Source: Paucibacter sp. Y2R2-4 (GTDB lineage Bacteria > Pseudomonadota > Gammaproteobacteria > Burkholderiales > Burkholderiaceae_C). From it: a stretch of DNA of 64,000 nucleotides. Shown here one piece after another: positions 1-8,198 of this stretch. Every line of letters starts with the position of its first letter. Within the stretch, counting starts at the first letter, position 1. The DNA is taken from positions 310,001-374,000 of the forward strand of contig NZ_JAJIRO010000001.1 in NCBI RefSeq assembly GCF_025717535.1, given 5' to 3'. Position numbers and translations under genes: made by a program. The notes under the pieces were generated by a model. It did not search any database, had not been told where the DNA came from, and was given only the letters and a program-made list of their open reading frames with translations.

Positions 1-2
1 AC

Positions 3-650
3 CCAACCGGCTACGACCTGAGCAGCGCGCAATGGGCGCAAGTGGTCGAGGTGGTGAAAGCGCGCGGCTTGGTAGCCTTCTTGGACTTGGCCTACCAAGG
101 CTTTGGCGAAGGCATCCAGGAAGACGGCGCTGTGATTCAGCAATTTTTGGCCGCCGGCCTGGATTTCTTTGTGTCCACCAGCTTCTCCAAGAGTTTCTCG
201 CTCTACGGGGAGCGCGTCGGTGCCTTGAGCGTGGTGTGCAGCTCGGCCGAAGAAGCCGCGCGCGTGCTGAGTCAGCTGAAGATCGTGATCCGTACCAATT
301 ATTCCAACCCGCCGACTCATGGCGCGCAGGTGGTGGCGACCGTTTTGTCGACCCCGGCGCTGCGCGAACTGTGGGAAAAAGAACTGGCCGGCATGCGCTT
401 GCGCATCCGCGCCATGCGTGTGGCCTTGGTCGAAGCCCTGCAGGCCGCGGGCGTGCAGCAAGACCTGAGTTTTGTGACGCGCCAAAAAGGCATGTTCAGC
501 TACTCCGGTCTGTCGGCCGCTCAAATGCAGCGCCTGCGTAGCGAGTTCGGCATTTACGGCGTCGACTCGGGCCGCATTTGTGTGGCGGCCTTGAATGAGC
601 AGAACCTGCCCGCCGTCGCTCGCGCGATGGCCACCGTCATCAAAGGCTGA
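3..650 (+). CDS. Aromatic/aspartate-type aminotransferase, C-terminal part (5' end outside window)
   Basis: C-terminal 215 residues of a class I PLP aminotransferase of the TyrB/AspC type, which moves amino groups between aromatic or acidic amino acids and 2-oxoglutarate. The visible part opens with PTGYDLS, the end of the HNPTG substrate loop. The SFSKSFSLYGERVG block carries the Schiff-base lysine (codon 189-191), and DSGRICVAALN near the end holds the arginine that binds the substrate carboxylate. The frame is open to the window edge, so the start is missing. The stop at 648-650 is followed by a leader region for phaZ. Family assignment is firm; the choice of aromatic over aspartate specificity is an inference. 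Confidence 0.9.
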   Translation, partial: PTGYDLSSAQWAQVVEVVKARGLVAFLDLAYQGFGEGIQEDGAVIQQFLAAGLDFFVSTSFSKSFSLYGERVGALSVVCSSAEEAARVLSQLKIVIRTNYSNPPTHGAQVVATVLSTPALRELWEKELAGMRLRIRAMRVALVEALQAAGVQQDLSFVTRQKGMFSYSGLSAAQMQRLRSEFGIYGVDSGRICVAALNEQNLPAVARAMATVIKG

Positions 651-739
651 GCGGTCCAGGCCCCAAAGTCAGCAGGCAAGCTTCAATAAATCACCCTTTA
701 TTGGGGTTTTGCGAAACATACGCGGCCGAGCGGGCCTCG

Positions 740-809
740 TAAAATGCTGCAATGCACAAATTCAGGCAAGATAGATCTTGTGCACGACACGCGGGCCCTC
801 CGCCCGCGT
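740..809 (+). promoter_or_regulatory. phaZ leader: -10-like box, inverted repeat and hairpin
   Basis: Three elements precede phaZ. A TAAAAT -10-like box lies at 740-745, without a convincing -35. An inverted repeat TGCACAA (753-759) / TTGTGCA (778-784) straddles the expected transcript start; TGC/GCA-rich repeats are the kind of site bound by PhaR-type regulators of PHA genes, so this could be an operator. A perfect 8-base stem (789-796 with 802-809, loop CCTCC) follows, 29 bases before the ATG. Sequence elements are seen directly; the regulatory role is inferred. Confidence 0.35.
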
Positions 810-837
810 TCTTATTGCAAGCAAAGGACAGACGACC

Positions 838-2166
838 ATGCTGTATCAACTGTTTGAAACTCAGCGCGCGCTGATGAGTCCTTTCGCGGAGTTCGCGAGT
901 GCGTCGGCCAAGCTCTACAGCCACCCGCTCTCGCCGTTTTCGCATTCGCCGATGGCCCAACGGGTCTCAGCCGGCCTGGACCTGATGCACCGCCTGGGCA
1001 AAGACTACGAAAAGCCGGAATTCGGCATTCGCGGTGTGGAAGTCGACGGCGTGGAAGTGGCTGTGCAGGAACTCGTTCCGCTGACCAAACCGTTTTGCCG
1101 CCTCTTGCGATTCAAGCGCTACACCGACGATCTAACCGTCCTGTCCAAGATGAAGGACCAACCCACCGTCTTGGTGGTTGCGCCTTTGTCCGGCCACCAC
1201 AGCACCCTGCTGCGCGACACGGTGCGCCAACTGCTGAAAGACCACAAGGTCTACATCACCGACTGGACCGACGCTCGCATGGTGCCGCTGGAAGAAGGCC
1301 CCTTCCATCTGGACGACTACATCGCCTATGTGCAGGAGTTCATTCGCCATATTGGCGCGGACTGCCATGTGATCTCGGTTTGCCAGCCCACCGTGCCGGT
1401 GCTGGCCGCCATCTCTTTGATGGCCTCCAACGGCAAACAAACGCCGCGCTCCATGACCATGATGGGCGGCCCCATTGACGCCCGCAAGAGCCCTACCGCG
1501 GTCAACAACCTGGCCATGAACCGCAGCTTCAACTGGTTTGAGTCGAACGTGATCTACCGGGTGCCAACCAATTTCCCGGGTGCATCGCGGGCGGTTTACC
1601 CTGGCTTTTTGCAGCACACCGGTTTTGTGGCCATGAACCCAGACCGCCATCTGAGCTCGCACTACGACTACTTCCTCGACCTGGTGCGTGGCGACGATGA
1701 TGGCGCCGACTCGCACCGCCAGTTCTACGACGAGTACAACGCGGTGCTGGACATGCCGGCCGAGTATTACCTCGACACCATCAAAACCGTGTTCCAGGAC
1801 TTTGCGCTGGTCAACGGCACCTGGATCGTGAAGGGCCAGCTGGTTCGTCCGCAAGACATCACCGGCACTGCCCTGCTGACGGTGGAAGGCGAATTGGACG
1901 ATATCTCTGGCGCTGGGCAAACTCGTGCTGCCCATGAGCTTTGCTCAGGTATTTCGAGTGATCACCAGTACCACTACGACGCCATCGGTGCCGGCCACTA
2001 CGGCATTTTCTCGGGCCGTCGTTGGCGCGAAAAGGTCTATCCCGAAGTTCAAAAGTTCATCGCCAGCTACGACCGGCCTGATGCGCTGAGCTCGGAAGCC
2101 AAGGCAAGCCCAGCGGCAAAGACCCGCAGCGCTGCGCAAAAAACGTCGCGCAGCAAGCAGGCTTGA
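838..2166 (+). CDS. phaZ: Intracellular polyhydroxybutyrate depolymerase PhaZ
   Basis: 442-residue intracellular PHA depolymerase of the Cupriavidus PhaZ1 type, which hydrolyses native PHB granules in the cytoplasm to release 3-hydroxybutyrate units. The start at 838 is chosen over upstream frames because [15 protein letters not shown] matches the family N-terminus (MLYQLxExQRAxLxP) and an AAAGGA ribosome site precedes it. The nucleophile is a cysteine in [11 protein letters not shown] (Cys182), as in the intracellular class, instead of the serine of extracellular depolymerases. The protein has no signal peptide. The last 30 residues are Ala/Lys/Ser-rich and probably disordered. The rsxB-like gene starts 16 bases downstream, but no functional link is evident. 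Confidence 0.93.
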   Translation: MLYQLFETQRALMSPFAEFASASAKLYSHPLSPFSHSPMAQRVSAGLDLMHRLGKDYEKPEFGIRGVEVDGVEVAVQELVPLTKPFCRLLRFKRYTDDLTVLSKMKDQPTVLVVAPLSGHHSTLLRDTVRQLLKDHKVYITDWTDARMVPLEEGPFHLDDYIAYVQEFIRHIGADCHVISVCQPTVPVLAAISLMASNGKQTPRSMTMMGGPIDARKSPTAVNNLAMNRSFNWFESNVIYRVPTNFPGASRAVYPGFLQHTGFVAMNPDRHLSSHYDYFLDLVRGDDDGADSHRQFYDEYNAVLDMPAEYYLDTIKTVFQDFALVNGTWIVKGQLVRPQDITGTALLTVEGELDDISGAGQTRAAHELCSGISSDHQYHYDAIGAGHYGIFSGRRWREKVYPEVQKFIASYDRPDALSSEAKASPAAKTRSAAQKTSRSKQA

Positions 2167-2182
2167 GTGTAGGTTCTTTGAC

Positions 2183-2869
2183 TTGAAAGAAAGTACTCTT
2201 GTCGCTTCAGAGCCCTTGCGGTCTTTGATTGCAAGCCTCGATGCGGCCTTGCCGCAAACCCAGTGCACCCGCTGCGGCTACCCTGATTGCCACAGCTATG
2301 CCGAAGCCGTGGCTAAGCAAGAAGCGGCCATCAACCAATGCCCGCCGGGCGGCGCCGAGGGCATTCGGCGGCTTGCTGTATTGACGGGCTTGCCGACTCT
2401 GCCCTTGAGTGCTGAACATGGCCAAGAAGGGCCGCTCAAGCTGGCGGTGATTGATGAAAGCTGGTGCATCGGCTGCACCCTGTGCATCAAGGCCTGCCCG
2501 GTGGACTGCATTGTGGGCGCGCCCAAGCAAATGCACTTGATCGTCAATGAACAGTGCACCGGTTGCGAGCTCTGTGTGCCGGCCTGCCCGGTGGACTGCA
2601 TTTCAATGGTCGAGCTTCAGCCAACGCTCACCGCTTGGGATGCCTGGAGCCCAGCACAGGCCGAACAGGCACGCGGCCGCTACCAGTTCCACCAACTGAA
2701 GCGCAGCCGCGAGACCCGTGAAAACGAGGCCCGCTTGCAGGCCAAGGCTGAGGCCAAGTTGGCCCATCTTGAAGAAGCGTCCAAGATCACCGATCCGCAA
2801 GAGCTGGACCGCAAGCGTGCGGTGATTGAAGCCGCTCTGGCGCGAGCAAGAGCCAAACGCCACGGCTAA
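2183..2869 (+). CDS. rsxB: RnfB/RsxB-like iron-sulfur protein
   Basis: 228-residue ferredoxin-like protein of the RnfB/RsxB group. An N-terminal four-cysteine cluster motif (Cys28, 31, 36, 53; [11 protein letters not shown]) is followed by two 4Fe-4S ferredoxin motifs, [15 protein letters not shown] (Cys95-109) and [15 protein letters not shown] (Cys125-139). The C-terminus is a charged Ala/Glu/Lys helix. The membrane anchor of canonical RnfB is absent, and no other rnf/rsx subunit lies nearby, so this is a solitary form. The likely start is TTG at 2183, as no ATG lies between the upstream stop and Cys28; another TTG at 2216 is possible. The role is probably electron delivery to an oxidoreductase, but the partner is unknown. 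Confidence 0.85.
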   Translation: MKESTLVASEPLRSLIASLDAALPQTQCTRCGYPDCHSYAEAVAKQEAAINQCPPGGAEGIRRLAVLTGLPTLPLSAEHGQEGPLKLAVIDESWCIGCTLCIKACPVDCIVGAPKQMHLIVNEQCTGCELCVPACPVDCISMVELQPTLTAWDAWSPAQAEQARGRYQFHQLKRSRETRENEARLQAKAEAKLAHLEEASKITDPQELDRKRAVIEAALARARAKRHG

Positions 2870-2898
2870 GCCGGACTGAACATTTGGCGATCGGGCAC

Positions 2899-3696
2899 TC
2901 AAGCCGCCGGCCAGTCCTCGCTCATGCCCAGTTGCACGCCGTGGATCGCCAGCATCTCTCCGGCATCCGCGCTAAGCCAAAACGCTCGTTCTCGCAGGCG
3001 TGCGGCCCGAATGGCATCCGGCCGCGTCCCTGAGGCCTCACGTCCCGGGTGGATCATCAGCAAGCCCGCATCCGGCAAACTGGCCAGGCAGCTCGCAATG
3101 AAGTCAGGCAACAAAGTCTCAGGACCAAAGCCGTAAACACCCGCAAAGTCCTGATTCATGCGCAAGCCTGCTTGGCGCGCACCCAGACGCAGCGCGGCCT
3201 CGCCTAATCCGGCAATCACCGCCGCTTTGAGCCCGCGCCAGTTGCGACTGCGCGTGGACCGCAAGGCGCAATCAACACCATAACGCCGAGTTAAAGCGTC
3301 TAAAACCGCCTCACGCACAACCGGCAGCTGATGCAGGTGCTGATGCCCATCCAGATAGGCCGGAGCGGATTGCATGGCCGACTCAAAGGCATCGAGCTGC
3401 TGCTCCACCCAATCCTTCACTTGCGAGGCCTGCAGCTGACCGAGGTAGCTGGCAGCAATCCATCCCTTCAAGTCTCGCCCTGGTGCGTACAGTGCAAACT
3501 CATTCAGATCGAGATGCAGGCCGTAATCAGCCATGTCAAGTCGATCGCGTAAGGCCGGCGCCCATTCTGACCAGTCCGGCGATAAGACCATGCAGCTGGT
3601 GGCGCTGATGCGCCCCGCATCAATGCACTCCAAAATCCCTAAGCTGACACCGGCATCAAAGCCGTAATCGTCGGCACAAATTTGGATGCGCTTCAA
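2899..3696 (-). CDS. lgmC: ChbG/YdjC-family sugar deacetylase (NaxD/LgmC-like)
   Basis: 265-residue carbohydrate deacetylase of the ChbG/HpnK/YdjC family. Metal and catalytic residues are visible: CADDYGF (Asp9-Asp10), GLHLDLNE (His61) and DGHQHLHQLP (Asp116, His118, His120). The start is the TTG at 3696-3694, which overlaps the upstream stop as TTGA; it gives the family-like N-terminus MKRIQICADDYGF, whereas a longer in-frame start at 3744 would run far into the upstream gene. It is the last gene of a four-gene minus-strand unit with ArnT-like, ArnC-like and GtrA proteins. That context suggests deacetylation of a polyprenyl-phosphate-linked HexNAc, as for NaxD of Francisella and LgmC of Bordetella. 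A hopanoid role (HpnK) is less likely because no hpn genes are near. Confidence 0.8.
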   Translation of the reverse strand: MKRIQICADDYGFDAGVSLGILECIDAGRISATSCMVLSPDWSEWAPALRDRLDMADYGLHLDLNEFALYAPGRDLKGWIAASYLGQLQASQVKDWVEQQLDAFESAMQSAPAYLDGHQHLHQLPVVREAVLDALTRRYGVDCALRSTRSRNWRGLKAAVIAGLGEAALRLGARQAGLRMNQDFAGVYGFGPETLLPDFIASCLASLPDAGLLMIHPGREASGTRPDAIRAARLRERAFWLSADAGEMLAIHGVQLGMSEDWPAA

Positions 3697-4094
3697 ACTT
3701 GCGCCCCGTTGGAGCCGCTCGCGCCATTCGAACGGAAGGCCCAAAAGCGACTCAAAAGCCAGGTCATGCCGGCGACGGCCACCAGCACCAAGAACAGGGC
3801 CAAGCGGTACTCCAAGCCCGCGCGAAGCAGCAAGGCATACAAGGCCTCATTGCTGACAAAGCCCAGCAGCGCCACGGCCGCAAAGCGCGGCAGCGCCTGG
3901 CGAACCTGGGCCTGTTGGGCCGCAAAGCTGAACCGATGATGACCGACAAAACTCACGCAAAAAGCGAGCAGAAAACCCAAGACATTGGCGAGCAAGGCGG
4001 CCAGATGAAACTGTTCCACCAGCCACCAGACCACGCCCAAATGCACCGCGGCAGCACTGGCGCCAACGAGGCCAAACCAAACCAATGAACTCAC
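3693..4094 (-). CDS. GtrA-family membrane protein, candidate lipid-linked sugar flippase
   Basis: 133-residue GtrA-like protein with about four membrane segments (approximately residues 5-25, 35-55, 75-95 and 102-122). GtrA-family proteins are thought to flip polyprenyl-phosphate-linked monosaccharides across the inner membrane. The start is GTG at 4094, overlapping the stop of the upstream glycosyltransferase as GTGA; its own stop overlaps the next gene as TTGA, so all four genes are probably translationally coupled. In this cassette it would move the deacetylated lipid-linked hexosamine outward before the ArnT-like enzyme uses it, the position of LgmD in the Bordetella model. Family call is good; flippase function is inferred. 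Confidence 0.75.
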   Translation of the reverse strand: MSSLVWFGLVGASAAAVHLGVVWWLVEQFHLAALLANVLGFLLAFCVSFVGHHRFSFAAQQAQVRQALPRFAAVALLGFVSNEALYALLLRAGLEYRLALFLVLVAVAGMTWLLSRFWAFRSNGASGSNGAQV

Positions 4095-5140
4095 TTGGAC
4101 TCCGGCGCTTGCAGCGGCGGGGTCAGGTCTTGCGTCACATACAAGGGGCGCTGCTTCACCTCATCAAAAACGCGCCCCAGGTACTCGGCAATGATGCCCA
4201 AGCACAGCAGTTGCACGCCCGCCAGGAAGGTGATGGACGCGGCCAAGGTGGTGAAACCACTCACCGGTTGGCCAAATACGGCCTTTTCCATCACGATCCA
4301 AAAACCAAAGCCGACCGACACCAAGGACACCATCAGACCGAGCACAGACACCAGCCGCAGCGGCATCTTGGTGAAGGCCGTCAGCCCCACGACGGCGAAG
4401 GACAAAAGCTGCATATAGCCAAAGGTCGACTCGCCGTGCAAGCGAGCGTCTGGTACGTACTCGAGAGCCTTGGCCTTGAAGCCCACCCAAGCGAACAAGC
4501 CCTTCATATAACGCGCGCGCTCAGGCAGGCGCCGCAGCACCAAGACCACTTTGCGATCAAGCAAGCGGAAGTCGCCGGCATTAGGCGGCATATCGACCCG
4601 CGAGCCGTGGCGCATCAGCCAGTAAAAAACCTTGGTATAGCTACGACGCGCCAAGGACTGAGATTCGCTGCGGCCCTTTTGTACGGCGTACACCACGTCA
4701 AACCCTGCGCGCCAGTCCTCCAGCATCTGCAGTGCGCTACTGATGGGGTGCTGCCCGTCAGAATCCATGATGATGACCGCGTCTCCATCGGCGGCATCCA
4801 AACCAGCACACAGCGCCGCTTCTTTACCGAAATTGCGCGACAGCCGCAGCAACCGCACGGGCAGGCCCTGGGCCATCAGGCTTTGAACCACCAGGACGGT
4901 GTCGTCGCTGCTGCCATCGTCAATCACCAGCAACTCCAGTTGCTGAGCCTGACCGCTCAATTTCAGGCTCAGTTCTGGCAGCAAGATGGCCAGATTGCGC
5001 GCTTCGTTGAAGGCCGGCAAAACGATGCTGAGCAGCCGCGGCTTGTCGCGAACGCTGTCGCTGAGCAGCCCGCCGGGCCTATCAACGGCCTGCTGCTGAG
5101 GAGTCAAGTTGGAAGTAGTGCTGGTTTGCATCAGAGTCAT
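4091..5140 (-). CDS. lgmA: ArnC/DPM-type glycosyltransferase family 2 (polyprenyl-phosphate sugar synthase)
   Basis: 349-residue GT2 enzyme. A GT-A domain contains LSIVLPAFNEARNL, VIDDGSSDDT and the metal-binding IIMDSDGQHP (DSD at 126-128). Two C-terminal membrane helices (about 230-285 and 290-325) are typical of ArnC/GtrB/DPM1-like polyprenyl-phosphate glycosyltransferases. The start is ATG 5140, which overlaps the upstream stop as ATGA; an in-frame start 11 codons earlier lies inside the upstream gene and is unlikely. The expected reaction is transfer of a sugar, here probably GlcNAc or GalNAc, from a UDP-sugar to undecaprenyl phosphate. The neighbouring deacetylase is the main reason to favour HexNAc over 4-formamido-arabinose. 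Symbol assigned by analogy to Bordetella lgmA. Confidence 0.78.
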   Translation of the reverse strand: MTLMQTSTTSNLTPQQQAVDRPGGLLSDSVRDKPRLLSIVLPAFNEARNLAILLPELSLKLSGQAQQLELLVIDDGSSDDTVLVVQSLMAQGLPVRLLRLSRNFGKEAALCAGLDAADGDAVIIMDSDGQHPISSALQMLEDWRAGFDVVYAVQKGRSESQSLARRSYTKVFYWLMRHGSRVDMPPNAGDFRLLDRKVVLVLRRLPERARYMKGLFAWVGFKAKALEYVPDARLHGESTFGYMQLLSFAVVGLTAFTKMPLRLVSVLGLMVSLVSVGFGFWIVMEKAVFGQPVSGFTTLAASITFLAGVQLLCLGIIAEYLGRVFDEVKQRPLYVTQDLTPPLQAPESK

Positions 5141-6609
5141 TTGCTTTCGGAGCCATCGTCGGGCACCAGGCACTGGTCCTTGTTGCAGGCCAGGGCTGTT
5201 GCGCGCAACTCCGATTGTCTATCGACACGCAGCACTTTGAACGCAGGACGACCCGCTACACCTGGCATGCCCGCATAGAGCCGGCCCGAGGTGTAGAAGT
5301 AGGCCGAGTAATTGGGTTTGCCGGCATAGCTGAGCTTGCAATCTTGCGTCAGGCAAGCCTGGCGATAGGCCTCAATCAAAGGCAGATCTGAATTGGCCCG
5401 GCTGATCTGCGGCAGCTTGAACACAAAGGCCCAGGCGTACAAAAGCGCCAAGGCCGAGAAGCTCAAATAACTGGCGGAGCGACGCAGCCAAGTCTCAGGC
5501 AATAGCGCAATGGCCAGAATCACCAGCCCCGGCAAGGCCGTCATTGCGTAGGTGAAGATCAGGTTCCGAGCAGCGCTGAACAAAAGCAAGGGGGCCAAGG
5601 CAATGCACAGGGCATAGCAGGCCAAGTCAATCTTGCGGCCGGCCTCCAGAGAACTCTGGCTGCCCAGTTGAAGTTGCGCTGTGATCGCGCCCCGCCCTTG
5701 TTTGAAGCGCAGATAGGGCAGACGCCCCAGCAGGACCACGACCGCCGGCAAGGCCGCTACCAAGGTGAACAACCAGATCATGCCCAAGGGCTGGGCATGC
5801 GCGAATCCATAGCGATCGCCCTTCCACCCAGGCTGCAGGAAACGCATCACATGCTCACCCAGCACAAAGTACTCAACAAAGCCGGGGGTCTTCAATTCAG
5901 CCATGACATACCAGGGCAAAGCCACGCCCAAGCAAATCAGCCAAACCCAGAGATCAGAGGCAACGGCGCGCACTTCGGTCCAATGTTTGCGCCAGGCGGC
6001 ATGCATGAACACAGGCAAGAGCGCCAGTACCGCGGCGGCCGGTCCCTTGGTCAACAAGGCCAAGGCCATGCCAAAAGCAAGCCATCGCGCGGCGCGTTGG
6101 CGTGAGGCGCCCTGCGCCGCCAACACCCGCCACCAAGCAGCTTGCACAAAGATCACGGCAGCACCCAGCGTGGCATCGGTCATGACCGCGCCGGCGCTGA
6201 TGAAGAACAAAGGGCACAAAGCCAGCAAAACCTGCGCCGCCAGAATCTGCAAGCGACTGAAGACGCCGTCCAGCATCCAAGCCAGGGCCAGCACACCCAT
6301 CACGCTCCACAGCACCGCGGCCAAACGGCCGGACCATTCGCTGATGCCGAACAGGCTCATCAAGATGGCCTGCCCCCAAGTAGACAAAGGCGGCTTGGCC
6401 CAAAAAACCTCGCTGGGCGTGATGTGGGGGCTGATCCAGTCTGCGGTCTGCACCATCAGCCTAGCGATCTCGGCGTAGCGCGCCTCGGTGTGGTCGGTCA
6501 ATGGCAGCAATGGCAAGGTCAGCAGTCGCAGCAGCAAGATGCAGAGCAGCAAAACAAGCCAGGGTCTGAGCGCGGCGTTTGACGACGTTTTTTCGGACGG
6601 ACGAGACAT
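5137..6609 (-). CDS. lgmB: ArnT/PMT-family glycosyltransferase (lipid A hexosamine transferase candidate)
   Basis: 490-residue polytopic glycosyltransferase of the ArnT/GT39-GT83 type. After the first membrane helix comes the acidic periplasmic loop LTDHTEARYAEIARLM, with the conserved (T/D)E-R-Y pattern of ArnT, followed by EVFWAKPPLSTWGQ. About ten further hydrophobic segments lead to a soluble C-terminal domain of roughly 90 residues. The start at 6609 (MSRPSEKTSSN) sits just before the first membrane helix; longer starts at 6639-6642 are possible. It is the first gene of the four-gene unit, and its stop overlaps the next start as ATGA. The predicted role is transfer of a hexosamine from undecaprenyl phosphate to lipid A phosphate on the periplasmic side, reducing negative charge. 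Acceptor and donor are inferred. Confidence 0.78.
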   Translation of the reverse strand: MSRPSEKTSSNAALRPWLVLLLCILLLRLLTLPLLPLTDHTEARYAEIARLMVQTADWISPHITPSEVFWAKPPLSTWGQAILMSLFGISEWSGRLAAVLWSVMGVLALAWMLDGVFSRLQILAAQVLLALCPLFFISAGAVMTDATLGAAVIFVQAAWWRVLAAQGASRQRAARWLAFGMALALLTKGPAAAVLALLPVFMHAAWRKHWTEVRAVASDLWVWLICLGVALPWYVMAELKTPGFVEYFVLGEHVMRFLQPGWKGDRYGFAHAQPLGMIWLFTLVAALPAVVVLLGRLPYLRFKQGRGAITAQLQLGSQSSLEAGRKIDLACYALCIALAPLLLFSAARNLIFTYAMTALPGLVILAIALLPETWLRRSASYLSFSALALLYAWAFVFKLPQISRANSDLPLIEAYRQACLTQDCKLSYAGKPNYSAYFYTSGRLYAGMPGVAGRPAFKVLRVDRQSELRATALACNKDQCLVPDDGSESK

Positions 6610-6707
6610 GGACAGGGTGAGACGGTGGAATGCCGGCATCATGCCACCGCTTCTCTGCAAATCCAGCGAGCTGTGGTCAGCCCGTCCAGAGGAGACAATG
6701 GCAAGCA

Positions 6708-7349
6708 ATGAACGCTCAGCACATTCAAACTTTCTTCGAAACCTTGCGCGCCGCCAATCCCGCGCCTCAGACCGAACTGGAGTACGCCAGTGTCTTTGAG
6801 CTATTGGCCGCCGTGCTGCTGTCGGCTCAGGCCACCGATGTGGGAGTCAACAAAGCCACGAGGCGCTTGTTTGTGGTGGCCAACACGCCTGAAAAAATGT
6901 TAGCGCTGGGTGAGCCTGGGCTGTGCGAATACATCCGCACGATTGGGCTGTTTCGCAGCAAGGCCAAGCACTTGATCGCCACTTGCCAGATCTTGATCGA
7001 ACAGCATGGCGGCAAGGTGCCCAATACCCGCGAAGCGCTGGAGGCGCTGCCCGGCGTGGGTCGAAAGACCGCCAATGTGGTGCTCAACGTAGCTTTCGGC
7101 CAAGCAGCCATGGCGGTGGATACGCATATTTTTCGAGTGAGCAATCGAACCGGACTCGCGCCAGGAAAAACGCCTCTGGCGGTTGAGTTGGGGCTGATGA
7201 AAAGAATCCCAGCCGAGTTCATGGTGGACGCCCACCATTGGCTGATTCTGCATGGCCGCTATGTCTGCAAGGCTCGCACCCCCTTATGTGCAAGTTGCAG
7301 CGTGGCGGCTCAATGTGATCATGGCCGCCTACAATTCAAGTCTGCCTAG
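6708..7349 (+). CDS. nth: Endonuclease III (Nth), base-excision repair DNA glycosylase/AP lyase
   Basis: 213-residue endonuclease III, which removes oxidised pyrimidines and nicks abasic sites. The helix-hairpin-helix LPGVGRKTANVVLN carries the catalytic lysine, and VDTHIFRVSNR supplies the catalytic aspartate. The C-terminal 4Fe-4S loop is present with spacing C-x6-C-x2-C-x5-C (CKARTPLCASCSVAAQC). The start at 6708 gives MNAQHIQTFFETL and the E. coli length (211); a GGAG lies 13 bases upstream. It is divergent from the lipid A cassette with 98 bases between starts. In E. coli nth follows the rsx operon; here the cassette lies between the rsxB-like gene and nth. Confidence 0.95.
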   Translation: MNAQHIQTFFETLRAANPAPQTELEYASVFELLAAVLLSAQATDVGVNKATRRLFVVANTPEKMLALGEPGLCEYIRTIGLFRSKAKHLIATCQILIEQHGGKVPNTREALEALPGVGRKTANVVLNVAFGQAAMAVDTHIFRVSNRTGLAPGKTPLAVELGLMKRIPAEFMVDAHHWLILHGRYVCKARTPLCASCSVAAQCDHGRLQFKSA

Positions 7350-7365
7350 GGAGCCACGGGGAACC

Positions 7366-7581
7366 ATGCCAAGCATCACCGACTTGATCGACCGCGTCGA
7401 GCGCCTGCTGCTCCGCCACGACGAATTGAAACGCACCAACACCCTCTTGCAGGAGCAGGTGAAGGAGCTGAGCCACGAGCGCGACAACCTGCGCTCGCGT
7501 CTGAACGCAGCCAGAGCACGCATTGACGTACTGTTGGAACGTCTGCCTGTAGAAAACGAATCCGGAAAGAGTTCTTCGTGA
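7366..7581 (+). CDS. Small coiled-coil protein (TIGR02449/ZapB-like) upstream of zapA
   Basis: 71-residue acidic/basic coiled-coil protein starting MPSITDLIDRVERLL after a GGGGA ribosome site. Almost the whole length (residues 5-60) shows heptad hydrophobics with charged flanks. It resembles the short coiled-coil family that commonly precedes zapA in proteobacteria and is ZapB-like in size and architecture. Its stop overlaps the zapA GTG start as GTGA, so the two are probably translated together, suggesting a role in Z-ring organisation. This role is inferred from context. The gene begins 16 bases after nth. Confidence 0.75.
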   Translation: MPSITDLIDRVERLLLRHDELKRTNTLLQEQVKELSHERDNLRSRLNAARARIDVLLERLPVENESGKSSS

Positions 7582-7895
7582 AGCAAATGGAAGTGACCAT
7601 CATGGGCCAGAGCTATCTGCTCGGCTGCCCCGACGGCGGCGAGGCCGCCCTGAGCAAGGCGGTCGGCCAAGTCGACCGAGAAATGAGCGCGATCCGCGAC
7701 GCTGGGCGCGTCAAAGCCCGTGAACGCATCGCCGTTCTTGCCGCATTGAATCTGGCTTATCAGTTGGCGGATGGGTCCGCCCCTGCGCCGAGCGCACCAC
7801 AAGTTGCGGCGAATGGATCCGAATCCCTACCCGACCTTGAAGGTCTGATGCGTCGCCTTGACGAAGCCCTCGGCCACGACGGGCAATTGCTCTAA
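7578..7895 (+). CDS. zapA: Cell division protein ZapA
   Basis: 105-residue ZapA, which binds and cross-links FtsZ filaments at midcell. The N-terminal globular head (MKQMEVTIMGQSYLLGCP) and the alanine-rich coiled-coil tail with ARERIAVLAALNLAYQL are the family features. The start is GTG 7578, in a GTGA overlap with the preceding coiled-coil gene. A 6S RNA gene follows 40 bases after the stop, the zapA-ssrS order seen in many gamma- and betaproteobacteria. The last 25 residues are low-complexity and slightly longer than in short homologues. Confidence 0.9.
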   Translation: MKQMEVTIMGQSYLLGCPDGGEAALSKAVGQVDREMSAIRDAGRVKARERIAVLAALNLAYQLADGSAPAPSAPQVAANGSESLPDLEGLMRRLDEALGHDGQLL

Positions 7896-7923
7896 GGCCA
7901 TCGGTTTGTCACGACGCTGGGCT

Positions 7924-7929
7924 TAGAAT
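7924..7929 (+). promoter_or_regulatory. -10 element of the 6S RNA promoter
   Basis: TAGAAT lies 7 bases before the predicted 5' end of the 6S RNA closing stem, the spacing expected for a sigma-70 -10 box. No good -35 hexamer is visible at 16-18 bases upstream (TTGTCA at 7906 is too close). Confidence 0.5.
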
Positions 7930-7935
7930 CACTTC

Positions 7936-8113
7936 CGTCCATTGCGTTCGCGTGAGCTTTATATGTCCTTGAACCAATGCTCTCTGAGCAAGGGCTTGGA
8001 ATATCGCCCAGCAAGCGTGATCGTCTCGCGTCAGATGAACCCAATGCTCGGCTGACCTCGCCCACCTGAACCCCTGGTTCAGGACTGCGGCTCACGGTTC
8101 GCGGTGGACACCT
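7936..8113 (+). ncRNA. ssrS: 6S RNA
   Basis: About 178 nt of non-coding sequence after zapA folds as 6S RNA, which binds sigma-70 RNA polymerase by mimicking an open promoter. The 5' strand GTCCATTGCG and GTGAGC pairs with the 3' strand GCTCAC and CGCGGTGGAC, forming the long closing stem. A second paired region (GTCC at 7965-7968 with GGAC at 8081-8084) follows, and a large internal bubble lies in the middle. The 3' half ACCTGAACCCCTGGTTCAGG resembles the conserved E. coli segment that follows CACCTTGAACC. Position downstream of zapA and length support the call. Exact ends are approximate. Confidence 0.82.
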
Positions 8114-8198
8114 TATTCCTGATTTCAGGCCAAATCGCAGCACCTTGCGATCCCAAGGCCTGAAGCTTGCTCCCCCAACTTCTCTTGTCGGCACGCTC

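Noticed and set aside
4085-5278. Long open plus-strand frame of about 397 codons
   Set aside because: Lies antisense to the GT2 gene; rich in Gln/His/Arg as expected for the complement of a GC-rich gene, with no motif or ribosome site.
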